NCBI GenBank assembly: GCA_003116875.1 | Contig: BCKT01000006.1 | Coordinates: 868,001-932,000, forward strand | DNA length: 64,000 nucleotides | Direction of reading: 5' to 3' | DNA from: Takashimella koratensis | Lineage: Eukaryota; Basidiomycota; Tremellomycetes; Trichosporonales; Tetragoniomycetaceae | Shown: positions 10,421 through 21,125 of the stretch, piece after piece | Position numbering within the stretch: position 1 is the stretch's first letter | Layout: each line of letters begins with the position of its first letter | Made by a program: the position numbers and the translations under genes | The notes under the pieces: model-generated | The model's database searches: none | Seen by the model: only the letters and a program-made list of their open reading frames with translations | Told to the model about the DNA's origin: nothing

Positions 10421-10505
10421 CGGGAGTAAGTTCAAAGATCAAAGGAGTCGTTTGGGAGGCGGTCGAGTCTGTCTGCCTCGGTAGGAAATGAGATCCCTTA
10501 TAATG
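10421..10505 (-). promoter_or_regulatory. Upstream block shared by two array copies
   Basis: This segment upstream of the 9757-10338 gene and the segment 11570..11650 upstream of the 10877-11481 copy share CGGGAGTAA, then GATCAA(A/G)GGAGTC, then GATCCCTT(G)ATAA in the same order and similar spacing. The shared order indicates duplication of the promoter together with the coding unit. Shorter matches to the GGGAGTAA / CAAGGGAG words lie near 9030..9060 and 14070. Confidence 0.55.
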
Positions 10506-10876
10506 TCAAACTGATACCTCCATTCGGTCACAAAAAGACCCAAAGGTGACGCCAACAAGATGGCGCTTAGCGGATTACCTGCCGGACCCTCCCTTGAATC
10601 GCCAGAAGACGCCGTTCGACCTCATGGCAGAGAAAACGCAGAGGAAAAGGGAGGGGAACGGCGCTCGAGTGTGGAATGGCAAGCAGGAGACTCGCGCTTA
10701 GGTGAACTGAACGCCGCGGGTCACCCCTTATCGGCCCAAACGGTATGTAACAATCTGCAGTCTGATGCTCTGTTGAAACCACAAGTGCATCTCAGCTACT
10801 CGGTCAAGGTGACTGGCCACAATACCGATTACCCCCTTCCTCCCTGAGCATCCTCATCATCCTCCTCAGGGAAAAG

Positions 10877-11481
10877 CTAAGCCGCAGAGCTAACCTCTGC
10901 TGGATGACTAATCGTCGTCGTCGTCACTCCAAGAAGCTTCTGCACCTTCTTGATGAAGACCGGCTGTTTCGAATGCTTTATCGCCTGAGCCCAATCATAA
11001 GCTCTGATCCGTTCATCGAGCTTGGCCCTTGATTCATCCAGCTCTGCGACCATTGATTGCTCCCCAAGCTCGTTCAATGACCTGCCGATGAGTAGGGTCG
11101 AGCTGTACAAGTTGTCAATGGTGATTCATCCTGCCACTCACACTTGTACCGCCTCCTCATCATCACTGAACATGGCGAAATTCTCCAGCGCCCACGAAAG
11201 TTTGCCGACCGAGATCCGAGTCGGGTGCTCTTCGGGCCATTGATATGCCCATCCTTTAGTCGAGGATTCGAGCTCGTTCACTGCGTCACAGGAAATGTAG
11301 AAGTCTTGGTTCGAGAGTGCTTTTTGGACGGACTCTCCAAACTCCTTGAGTCGGCGAGGTACCACTTATCAAGAATTTGTGGGGCAGTCGGGACGCTGGA
11401 GCCAAATTTGATCGCGTCATCTGAGATATCTTGCCACCAATCTTTCTCAGAAGCAATATCGATGGTCATTTCGATTGTCAT
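10877..11481 (-). pseudogene. Small-paralogue family, left array copy 3, frameshifted
   Basis: Exon 1 runs 11481..11142 and exon 2 11102..10877 (GTGAGT donor, GTACAG acceptor, phase 2). The start (IASEKDWWQDISDDA) matches the family's N-terminal Trp motif, and the second exon (STLLIGRSLNELGEQ, later WAQAIKHSKQPVFIKKVQKL) is close to the 9757 copy. Between about 11344 and 11350 the frame breaks: the N-terminal frame runs to DKWYLA and the conserved RLKEFGESVQKAL core continues in another frame. Restoring the register needs one extra base. No normal intron can span the break. Either a real one-base deletion or a sequencing error. Confidence 0.65.
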
Positions 11482-11569
11482 GCTTGTCGCCAAGAAGTGT
11501 CTGTGAGGGAATTGTAGTGTAGTGGCAATTCAGGCATTTGTATGTGCTGGACAGAGCAACGGTTGACAT

Positions 11570-11650
11570 CGGGAGTAATTCGATGATCAAGGGAGTCTTT
11601 TTTGCCTGGACTACTATCTCTAACGCTATAGAGACTGGATCCCTTGATAA
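11570..11650 (-). promoter_or_regulatory. Upstream block of the frameshifted copy, partner of 10421..10505
   Basis: Contains CGGGAGTAATTCGATGATC, then CAAGGGAGTC and GGATCCCTTGATAA, matching the block upstream of the neighbouring paralogue. A TATA-like word (CTATAGAG) lies between the last two elements. Confidence 0.5.
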
Positions 11651-11887
11651 CTCACCCCGAGCCCTCCGTTGAGCTGGAAAAAGCCGCGGGGTCCCCAACG
11701 GCCATCCCCGAATTCTTGTGCAGCCCCACGCGTTCTCTTGATGCACCAAAGCCTCCGGCTCACTAGTCGAGGAGGTGAGTGTCGGAAAACAGTCCATCGA
11801 AGGCGAAAGGGGAGCAAGGGCTGACCCGAAGCTTTTCACCAAAGTCCTTGCACAAGCATGCATCGCCATTCCCATGCCTCCCCACAA

Positions 11888-12127
11888 TTAGACCACCTCC
11901 CATCGAAAATTGGAACAGATGAGCTTGGTACCAGGCGTCGCTCCTTTGACAATCCTCAATCCTTTCAACACCTCGACAAGAGCCGGTATGGCGTTCACAA
12001 AAGACGGCTCGGTGGGTAATTTTGGGTAGGTGATGGCCCAGACTTTCTTGATCTTTTGTGGTTTGTTTAGCGTGAAAAAATTATGAAAGGAAGGCATGCC
12101 TACAGCCGAACGGTTCAAACCTGACAT
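11888..12127 (-). pseudogene. Relic of a family second exon
   Basis: A 79-codon open frame whose central part (VWAITYPKLPTEPSFVNAI, then a Leu-rich helix) resembles the ends of neighbouring second exons: the DW..AIK.SKY..FV motif of the 9757 copy and the KYPTVPLFAAFF segment of the 12262 copy. No first exon, Trp motif or core is present nearby. I read it as the 3' remains of a lost family member. Confidence 0.35.
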
Positions 12128-12261
12128 GAGGCGCCAGGTACAGTAGGCAACAGCACGTGATAGATTTTATCGCAACATATTTGAGCATCTCGGGGCAGAC
12201 TCTTGCCAGTCAGCTACAACGCGATTGAGCCAAACCCCGGATGTCTACAGGACCTCTTGGA

Positions 12262-12913
12262 TTAGCAAGAGATGTCGTGTTCGTCTCTCGGTGCCGTGAA
12301 TTGGGCAAATATTGTATACAGGCTCTCCTCTGAGTCGTACTCCCATCCCTCGCTCTGGCAGACGGTGAAGAAAGCGGCAAATAGAGGCACGGTTGGGTAT
12401 TTCGGCTGCAAGAGATTTGACGATGCCGTATTCCTCTTCTCACCAATGAGCCGATTGATGGTTGCCCTCTCGCCCTCCTGACCTGTCACTTCATGGGCTT
12501 GACCTATAGTGACAATCGAGTCACCGATGAACAACGTGGCACTGTGGACGTTTCAGTACTGGTCCCTCAGGCTACACCTACGCGTCAAGTATTTCCTGGG
12601 GCTTGGCGATAATCAGCGTCATCAAGCAAAGAGAGAGCATCTTAAGAGGGAGGTAAGAGCTGCTGGTCTTTTCCAGTTGGAAGCGATACCTATCGGAAGA
12701 ATCGGAAAGCTTGCGCAACGAAGCAGTAGAGACTTTCGTAGGGTGTTCCGGCAGCGATTCTCCAAACTCTTTGAGGTCGTGGAAGAATCGCGTTTTCTCG
12801 GTCGGACTGTTTACGAGTGAGTTCAGTCCACTGCTGATCGACGAGGTTGCAGAGACGAGAGCGTCCCTGACTTCTTTGTCGATGGGAACGTCGATGTACT
12901 CGGGATAGGACAT
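12262..12913 (-). CDS. Small-paralogue family, left array copy 4 (intact)
   Basis: Exons 12913..12582 and 12541..12262 (40-nt phase-2 intron, GTAGGT donor, CCACAG acceptor) encode 203 residues. The N-terminus is acidic (MSYPEYIDVPIDKEVRDAL) and replaces the usual Trp motif. The core TRFFHDLKEFGESL matches FFNTLKEFGGDV of the 13295 copy and RLKEFGESV of the 10877 copy. Exon 2 begins ATLFIGDSIVTIGQ, the family's conserved opening, and continues with a charged helix and a Trp/Tyr-rich end. No membrane segment is evident. Function unknown. Confidence 0.7.
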
Positions 12914-13294
12914 GGCTGGATGGCGGTGACGGGCAGATATTTGAGGGTAATGATGGTGCGTTGGATGGAGACTGCCTGGCGCACGAAGACTGTGAACGCC
13001 CGCTGCTACTGCAAAGGAGAGCGTGTTTTGGGAAGCCGACTGCCTCGAAAGGATCTCAAACTGTCGGTCATTCACACAGCTTTGACTGCACCGCGTGAGA
13101 CGTGGTCAGGAAAGGGTTTTGTCCCGCTTTTGGCCAGAATTTGCATCCTTTGAGCTACCAGAATCAGCCTGCTTGCAGATACCACCACCCGAGAGGAAAG
13201 TTATGCATACGTCGTGCTACCCATGAACGCACCAGCCTTCCCGAATCAAATCACTACAGACCCAAGGGGTTGTCTTCAGAGGTCTGGAGAGCAG

Positions 13295-14004
13295 CTAATT
13301 GCGATGACGACCCAACACCAACACAGTCAGCACCCCAGCCGAAAGTGCTACAAGCGTCGCGATAGTGTCTGGCAGTTGTTCTCGGATGGCACCCAGAGTG
13401 GAAGGTTGCGTCGGCGCTTGCCGAGCGCTTTCGCTTGCTCTCTCCGTCGTGCGGCACGAATACCACTCTTCTTTCCAGAGTTTATCGAAATCGGTTATCA
13501 AAGCTTTGGCAGACTCGATACCTTCCAGCTCACCAAGCATTCCGATTGACTGTCCAGCCATGAGTAGGTGACTAGATGTTAGCCAAGTTTGAGTGCTCCC
13601 GCTTACAGTCGTTTCCCCACCTGGGTCGCATCCTCTGATTTGCCGTGGAACCAATCCATGGAAGTTCTTAGGCTCTTTAACGCCGTACCCAAGACGCTGA
13701 CTTTGTCAAGGACGGTGCTTTCGTCGAACTTGGGGTCGTACTGGTTTTGGGACCAGTAGTCCTTGCTGTCTTGACCCAATTTCGCGAATGCTTCCCGGGA
13801 AAGCTCACATGGAGAGTTTGACAGCGCTGTATGCACGTCTCCACCAAATTCCTTGAGAGTGTTGAAAAAGTTTCGCTTGGCAAAATGAGTCTGGTCAGTA
13901 AACTTTGAGATCTGCAAAGTGCTATTCGACGTAGCTACGTCGGCAAGAGCCTTCCATTGAGACTCCTCAGGTTTAAGATCGAGAGTGATGAGCTGGGTGG
14001 ACAT
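13295..14004 (-). CDS. Small-paralogue family, left array copy 5 (intact, C-terminal membrane segment)
   Basis: Exons 14004..13607 and 13571..13295, phase-2 intron of 35 nt (GTAAGC donor, CTAAC branch, TCTAG acceptor), 224 residues. N-terminal motif KPEESQWKALADVA; core RNFFNTLKEFGGDVHTALSN, then AFAKLGQDSKDYW. Exon 2 opens HLLMAGQSIGMLGEL, the family start, and ends with a hydrophobic segment (TIATLVALSAGVLTVLVLG) and a short basic tail, which predicts a C-terminal membrane anchor. This copy aligns best with the right-array copy at 56812 (W..., F....F....AL, AF......KD) and therefore links the two arrays. Confidence 0.75.
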
Positions 14005-14410
14005 GATTGTAAGTGAGATCGTTGGTTCGAGCGGGCTCGTTCACATCGCTGTTTATGTACAGCTGGGGGCTATCGAGGGAGTAAGAGGAGGACTCCGTTC
14101 ACCCCGGACTGTCATTCATTATCAAAGCTGAGCAATGAAAGGGCGACCACGCAAAGGAGCGATCTGAAGAGCCACGTCAAGGGAGCCGACGCCCGCCATG
14201 GCCTGGACCCTCTGCTTTTGCCATGGCCTGGACTCTATGCCTGTGCAGTCAATTGAAGGCCATTTCATCTGCCAATATCTCTGACGTGTCGGAAATGAAC
14301 ATTCCTATCGACCACACCTCTTTGTTGACCGTACGGTGGCCAAGCGTCCAGTGGTCGCTCGTCGCCACCAGAGTCTGAAGCGCGCGATACTCCGATTCAT
14401 ACAGTGTCCT
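14005..14410. other. Spacer between the left array and the conserved core
   Basis: No gene seen. It contains the word GCCATGGCCTGGAC twice, about 24 bp apart, near 14195 and 14219. It presumably holds the promoter of the 13295-14004 gene (a GAGGGAGTAAGAGGA word near 14070 resembles the shared array block) and the 3' UTR of the AIR gene. Confidence 0.5.
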
Positions 14411-16842
14411 CTAATACCCTCCCGTATACTTTTGCCCCTTGTTCCCCTGCGCCTTCTTCTCCTTGACCTCTTTATCCATCTCCTGCCCCCATTTCTCCAC
14501 ATTCCCACCTCCATTCCCACTATTCCTAAACGCGCGCTCTTCTGGATCTGTATCAGAGGAGATCTCGCCTTCCTCTTTACCCGCGAGCTGCCGCCTTCGT
14601 CTTCGGATCGCGCTCTTGCTCGTCCCTTCCGACGGCGCGGGCTGAGTCGACGTCGCGAGCGGGCTAGGTCGGGCAGGTTGGTTGGCCTTGTCCCGCCCGT
14701 TACCGTTGAGGTTGACTGGTCCCGACCGCCGTGCCGGTGAGCCAGTATCCAGAGCACCGCGCGCCCGGCCAAGGATGGATACTTGCGCAGGACGAGACCG
14801 TGGACCTGTTGGTGTGTTGTCCGGACCCGGAGACATGTTGAGCTTGCCAAAGGAGATGGACGTGCGTGGAGGTGCCGATCCAGGGCCCGGTGAACCCGAT
14901 ATCCGGTCAATCAGGTTCTTGTGGCCAAATGGGAGGCGCTGAGGCGATCTAGATCGTGACCTGTCTCGTCTATCACTGTCTCTCCCCCTATCTCTGTGCC
15001 TATCCCGGTCTCTCCGGTCGTAATCTCGCCTCTCCGAATTCCACGGCCGCTTAGATACACGACTGAGGAACTCTTCCTCGTCGTCGTCCCTTGTTCTTTG
15101 CCGATCCCTGTCACGCATTCGCTCCCGCTCCTTCTCTCGCCCCTTACGACCCGCTCCTTCACCCTCGAACCCACGTGCGACGTACGGCAGCGGGCTGGCC
15201 CCTCGTTGACTACGTTCGTGCCGCCGGTCGCTATCTTTCTCGTCGCCGAACCGGGTGTGTGCGCCGAGACCTTGGCCACCATACCGGCGTCGGGAGAGGG
15301 CGAATGGTCCACTAGACGCGGTAAAGTGTGAGAACGCAGAGTGCGTGATAGATCTTCCAAGACTCCCTCGTCGCAAGGTACACTCCTGGAATCATCAGTA
15401 AAGTCTTTTAAACACTTTACTCACTTCACCTAGATGGCCCTCCTAAACAGATCAGCTTTCGGCAACACCTATAACCCACCTTTGCGCAATTGTAACACCA
15501 CTCGTCCTCTACGTCCCCACCAATCGCCTCGCGCTCCCATTTTGAGCTATCCTCTCTGTGCTCTAGCTCGCGCTTTTGACCCTTCTCCGACCTGTAGACG
15601 TAGATACGCCACAGCGTAGGGCACGTATTCTCGGTATGATCCCAACCGCTGCATTTTCGACAGCTCCCACCTCGGTTTGATCGAGATGAGGGGGTTGGGC
15701 AGTCCTGACAGGGTCAGCCCTGGTAGCAAAAGTACTCACACCACGTCTGTGACCTCTTTGCCCACAGCCAAAGCAGACCATACCCATTGGGCAGTCTTTA
15801 CGCTCATGCTCGTCCTCCTTCCCACAGGTCGTGCACTGAGAGTCAGCTGTGACCAAGAATGTGGACGCACGATGATATGTGGACATTCAAACTCTTTGTG
15901 CCCCGGTCGCTTGCACTTTCGACACAGCATTCTCTGATCCGCATTGGCCAGGAAGACTGCCTCTTCACTCTCTGGATCTGTGGACACAAAGTACCTCGCC
16001 ACGCCCTGGTGGGTCAACAAATGAATCTATCTACGACTCACTTTTGACCGATCGTCATCGAGGAAATGCACGCCCTCCATGTCGATGACCTCCTCGTCAG
16101 TCTCTTCTGCCTGGCCCTCGTCTCGGGGCCGCACCACTACATGGGCAGGCAGCAACAGCCCGTCTACCTCTTGGCTAGTCGCCTTGTCTTGATCTGCACT
16201 CGCGAGCGTGACGTGGAATTTGTTGCCATCCTGGACGACCCCCGGGTCGATCGAGGTGCTGAACAGCGCCGGAGGGTCAAAGTGGCCCCCACGGCGTCGG
16301 ACGCGTGGAGTGTTGACCTCTTCGATTTCTATTATGCCAGTGTCCACTACGCCAGGCGACGGAGAACGAGTTGGCCGCTCGACGCTGGAGATGATTGATC
16401 GGTTCAGAGGTGTGAACGCCGTGGGACGGTAGCTGTCGGGTTGAGGGGTCGAGGGTTCCCTGGACGCAGCTTCCTGATCTTTTACACCGCGAATGATCGA
16501 GCGAAAGAGATTTGAACCGCGCTCTTCGTGACGGTCTACTTGCCGGCTGGGTCCAGCCTGAGGGGTTGACACCTGCGGGTTCATCTCCTCATCCTCCGAG
16601 TCCTCAGACAGTAGGGACAGGTCGACGAAGAACGAGCTCCCGGTGTGAGGTGCCAGCGTGGACGGTTTCCGCTTCGAGGGTGGAGGCGACTTTACCGATG
16701 GCGTGGCCGAGCGCGAGGTAGCATTGGAGCGTGGCTTGCGGGGTTTGGACGGTGATGAGGGTGTCGTTGTGGACGAAGCCTTGCCCTTGATTGAGATACC
16801 GCGGTCCTTGTCCTTGCCCGACTTGCCTGGTGACTTGGGCAT
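14411..16842 (-). CDS. AIR1/2: Zinc-knuckle RNA surveillance protein (Air1/Air2, TRAMP complex)
   Basis: Nuclear RNA-binding subunit of the TRAMP poly(A)-polymerase complex, which feeds RNA to the exosome. Exons: 16842..16042, 16005..15871, 15835..15740, 15704..15480, 15442..15425 (18 bp) and 15385..14411; all phase 0, 749 residues. Five CCHC knuckles appear in order: CRKCKRPGHKEFEC, CTTCGKEDEHERKDC, CFGCGQRGHRRGDC, CRKCSGWDHTENTC and CYNCAKEGHLGEEC, the last spelled across three exons. The linker between knuckles 4 and 5 carries LWRIY, the family's IWRxY motif used for Trf4/5 binding. The N-terminal 260 residues are Ser/Pro-rich and disordered; the C-terminal 320 are an Arg/Ser/Asp-rich tail. 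Without the 18-bp exon the tail would look like a separate gene. Confidence 0.92.
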
Positions 16843-17273
16843 GACTGGCGGCGATGGTGTCGAGGTGGAGAGAGTTGACAAATTTCTGAAACTTGGTCGT
16901 GTCCTGCTCAGCGCAGTCTCAGTTGCTACAGATCGTCCCACAGGGCATTAGGATTTGTGCTAATTGCTGATTACTCTGCCCTTCCTAATCCCCGAGTCAG
17001 TCTCAACCTCTACCGAAAAAAGAAGCAGGAGAAAAAAACGGTTGAGAAAAACGAGCAGTTATCTCTCAACCTCACATCCATCCTCATCCTCCAGCCGCAT
17101 CCACCTTGTCACCTGAAGGACAGCTCACGCCCTTCCCTCGCGCTTCCTCCCTTGTCCCCTCCCCAGCCCTTGACTCCCGCAAGGAGCAGCTTTGTGGTTG
17201 AAAGGAGGCCGCACGCGAGCGCACTCTTGATATCGACTCAGTCTGACTCATTCCCCTCTTCTGCACCTTCACC
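16843..17273. promoter_or_regulatory. Divergent promoter region between AIR and IleRS
   Basis: 431 bp between two divergent start codons. Contains an A-rich block near 17010-17060 and pyrimidine-rich stretches before the IleRS ATG, typical of fungal housekeeping promoters. An in-frame GTG-started extension of the AIR frame reaches 16941 but has no ATG. Confidence 0.5.
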
Positions 17274-20200
17274 ATGTCGTTCACACTGCACGATCGTGAG
17301 TGAAGCCATCATCCGGACTCGACACCGTACTGACTCGCTAGCCTCCAAACCGATCCACATCCCCACGGCCGAGCACAATGTGCTCGAGTTCTGGCGGGAG
17401 ATTGACGCCTTCAAGCAGTCTCAAAAGCTGTCCGAGGGCCGACCCGAGTACAGCTTCTTCGACGGTCCGCCTTTTGCCACCGGCAAGCCTCACTACGGCC
17501 ACTTGCTCGCGGGTACCATCAAAGTGAGCATGACTCGGAGCAGCGCTGACCCCTAGGACATTGTCACACGTCACGCCCACTCGACCGGTCACCACGTCGA
17601 GCGTCGTTTCGGATGGGATACGCACGGCTTGCCTGTCGAGCACGAGATTGACAAACAGCTCAACATCAAGGGCAAGGACGATGTCATGGCTATGGGTATC
17701 GACAAGTACAACGCCGCCTGCCGAGAGATTGTCATGCGTTACTCGAACGAGTGGAAGAGCACTGTCGAGCGAATGGGTCGATGGATTGATTTTGAGACGG
17801 GTTACAAGACCCTCGACCCGACGTTCATGGAGAGCGTCTGGTGGGTCTTTGGTCAGCTTTGGGAGAAAGGTCAGGTTTATCGCGGTTTGAGGGTTATGCC
17901 TTACTCGACTGGTTGCACTACCCCGCTGAGTAACTTTGAGGCCGGCGAGGACTACCGCATGACCTCGGACCCTGCTGGTGAGTAGTCTGGTGAGATGAGG
18001 CTGACAACAGTGACCGTTGCCTTCCCGCTTGTTGACGACCCGTCGACATCTCTTCTCGCCTGGACGACCACGCCGTACACTCTCCCTTCCAACTTGGCGC
18101 TCTGTGTTCACCCCGAGTTCACCTACGTCAAGATCCACGACTTTGAGCGGGATCAAAACTTTATCCTCCTCGAGAGCTTGCTGGGTACCATCTACAAGGA
18201 TCATGCCAAGAAGCCCGATGCGAAGAAAGCCGAGAAGAAGGACAAGGAGCCCAAGGAGCCCCAAGAGCCCAAGTTCAAGAAGATTGGCAGCTTTGTCGGC
18301 AAGGACATGGTCGGCTGGCGATACACCCCAATGTTTGACCACTTTACCGAGCAATTTGAGGACCGTGCCTTCCGAGTCTTGTCCGATACCTATGTTACCG
18401 ACTCGTCGGGTACCGGTATCGTTCACCAGGCGCCAGCGTTTGGTGAGGATGACCACCGCATTTCCGTTGCGCACGGCGTTGTTAGGGACGACGAGATCCC
18501 GCCTTGCCCGATCGACGAGGCCGGCAGGTTCACCGACGAGGTACCCGAGTACAAGGGTCTGCACGTCAAGGAGGCCGACGCGGTCGTCATCAAGGACCTC
18601 CAGAAGAAGGGGCGACTGATCATGCGTAACGAGATTGTCCACAGCTACCCATTCTGCTGGCGCTCGGGTACCCCGCTCATCTACCGTGCTATCCCTTCGT
18701 GGTTTGTCCGTGTCGCCAAGCTCTCCGAGCAGCTGGTCGAGAACAACGAAAAGACCCTCTGGTGAGTAGATACTAGTGTGAAGCTGAAAGCAGGGTTCCG
18801 GCTCACGTTGGCGAGGGCCGATTCGGCCAGTGGCTCAAGAACGCTCGTGACTGGAACATTTCGCGGAATCGCTACTGGGGAACGCCCATCCCCCTCTGGG
18901 TCAGCGAGGACTACGAGGAGGTGAGTACAAGTGTGAGCCTTCTAACCTCAGGTCGTCTGCATCAGCTCCATCGAACAACTCGAGAAGCTCTCCGGCGTCC
19001 AGGGGATCAAGGACTTGCATCGCGAGAGCATCGACCAGATCACCATCCCGTCTCAACAGGGCAAGGGTGTGCTCCGAAGGATTGAAGAGGTCTTTGACTG
19101 CTGGTTCGAGTCGGGCAGGTGAGTACCGCTAAAAGGCTTTGCTGACCACAGCATGCCATACGCTCAATCACACTACCCCTTTGAGAATGTTGAAAAGTTC
19201 AACAAGACCTATCCTGCCGACTTTGTCTCCGAGGGTATCGACCAGACCCGCGGATGGTTTTACACCCTTCTCGTTCTCGGGACCCACCTCTTCCAGACCG
19301 CACCGTGGAAGAACCTCATCGTCACTGGTCTCGTCCTCGCGGCGGACGGGAAGAAGATGAGTAAAAAATTGAAAAACTACCCGGACCCAATGGAGGTTGT
19401 GGAAAAGTACGGAGCCGACAGTGTTCGATTGTTCCTCATCAACTCACCCGTTGTCCGAGCCGACAACTTGAGGTTCCGTGAAGACGGTGTCAAGGAGGTC
19501 CTCGCTACAGTTATTCTCAAGTGGATCAACTCGCTCAACTTTTACCTCAACCAGGTCGAGCTGTACCAGCAGTCGACCGGGAGCAAGTTTGTCTACGATC
19601 ATGACGCGCCGAAATCGGCAAACGTCTTTGACCGATGGATCCTTGCTCGATGCCAGAGTCTCATCCAGCTCGTCAGTGACGAAATGTCCGGTGGGTACTA
19701 TTCTCATCACCGCTAACCCCAGCATACCGCCTGTACACGGTCATTCCGCGATTGCTCGAGCTCATCTCCGACTTGACCAACTGGTACATTCGCTTCAACC
19801 GGAAGCGTCTCAAGGGAGAAGGCGGTGTTGAGGACACCCTTGCGGCGCTCAACACGCTGTACGAGGTTTTGCTTACCCTCTGTCTCACCATGGTGGGTTG
19901 TCAGTACTGCCCTTGCTAACATTAGTCCTCGTTCACGCCGTTCACCTCGGAAATGGTGTACCAAAGCTTGCGAGCGACCACGCCAGCATCCAAGACTGAC
20001 GAGGATGTTCGCTCCGTCCACTTCCTCGCTTTCCCCTCGGTCCGCAAGGAGTACTTTGACCCGGTTATCGAGCGACAGGTGCAGCGCCTCAAGGCGGTCA
20101 TCGACCTCGGCCGTGTCATCCGTGACAAGCGCACCCTCAAGGTCAAAGTGGGTTTGGAGCCAGGGATTTGGCTAACCCTTAGATGCCGCTCAAGGAACTC

Positions 20201-20893
20201 GTTCTGTTCCATCACGACCCAGAATACCTCGAGGACGTCCGCTCGCTCGAGGGCTACGTCATGAGCGAGCTCAACGTTGTCGAGATGCGCTACACCTCTG
20301 ACGAGGCCGCGACAGGTATCAAGTACCGTGCCGAGGCGGACTGGCCTACGCTCGGCCGCAAGCTGCGCAAGGACATCTCCAAGGTCCGCTCCCACTTGCC
20401 CAAGATGACTTCGGACGAGTGCAAGTCGTACATTGCCGACGGCAAGGTCACGATCAACGGTGTCGAGCTCGTCACTGGCGATCTGATCATCACTCGTTTC
20501 GTCGAGATTCCGGCGGGCGATGCGTTTGAGCCCGCGACCGACGAAGACGCGATCATCTTGCTTGATACTCGCCGACACCCCGAGCTCGAGCACATGCTCG
20601 TCCTCCGTGCCCTCTCGGCGCGCGTCAACAAGCTTCGCAAAGAGGCCGGGCTCAAGCCGACGGACAAGATTGATGTCCTCTATGCCTACGACCAAGGCGA
20701 GGAGGACGCGCTGGCTATCGCTGTCGCCGGTGGGGATGCAGAGTACCTCGCTCGCGCGATCGGCGGTGCGCCCATCCCGCTTGTTCAGGCCGGTGAGGGG
20801 AGGAAGATTATTTATACAGAGACCAGGGTCAAGGATGATGAGATGGAGGCGGCGGAGAAGTACATCTTGACTTTGGCAGAGCGCCTGGGGTGA
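17274..20893 (+). CDS. ILS1: Isoleucyl-tRNA synthetase, cytoplasmic
   Basis: Class I aminoacyl-tRNA synthetase that charges tRNA-Ile and edits misactivated valine. Ten exons: 17274..17295, 17342..17523, 17557..17977, 18011..18761, 18794..18920, 18952..19118, 19152..19690, 19723..19892, 19926..20147, 20183..20893; all phases agree, 1103 residues, the normal size for the eukaryotic enzyme. The HIGH signature is PHYGHLLAG and the KMSKS loop is KKMSKKLKN. The editing domain includes the [11 protein letters not shown] segment. There is no mitochondrial presequence (start MSFTLHD then P), so this is the cytosolic form. A Lys/Glu-rich insertion ([19 protein letters not shown]) lies in the editing region. 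Confidence 0.97.
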
Positions 20894-21125
20894 TGGATCA
20901 ACGTAGACTCGTGCAGTCAACTCTTTTCGCTGTTAGTCGTATCTCTCTTATTCCCAGTTGCATGCATGAAGCGAGGCTTGGTTTCTACGGCGACTAGGGT
21001 CAGGGACGCAGAATAGCAGGGGTCGGACCAGGTCCAACCTTTGACCTGTAAATTTCGACTCCGAGTCTGATCCGAGAAGAATCTAGTGACTCCCTCACTA
21101 ATCCATATCCTCGGCAGCACGCGAC

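Noticed and set aside
10560..10847. Plus-strand open frame of 95 codons in the left array
   Set aside because: Lies in the promoter region of the neighbouring copy; no splice sites or similarity to the family.
14411..15376. A separate gene for an Arg/Ser-rich protein of 321 residues
   Set aside because: The frame opens with TTG, not ATG, and joins in phase through an 18-bp exon to the zinc-knuckle exons upstream, completing a fifth CCHC knuckle. It is the C-terminus of the AIR gene.
17338..18642. Minus-strand open frame of 434 codons
   Set aside because: Exactly antisense to IleRS exons; its Leu/Val/Asp-rich content is the reverse complement of strongly biased coding sequence.
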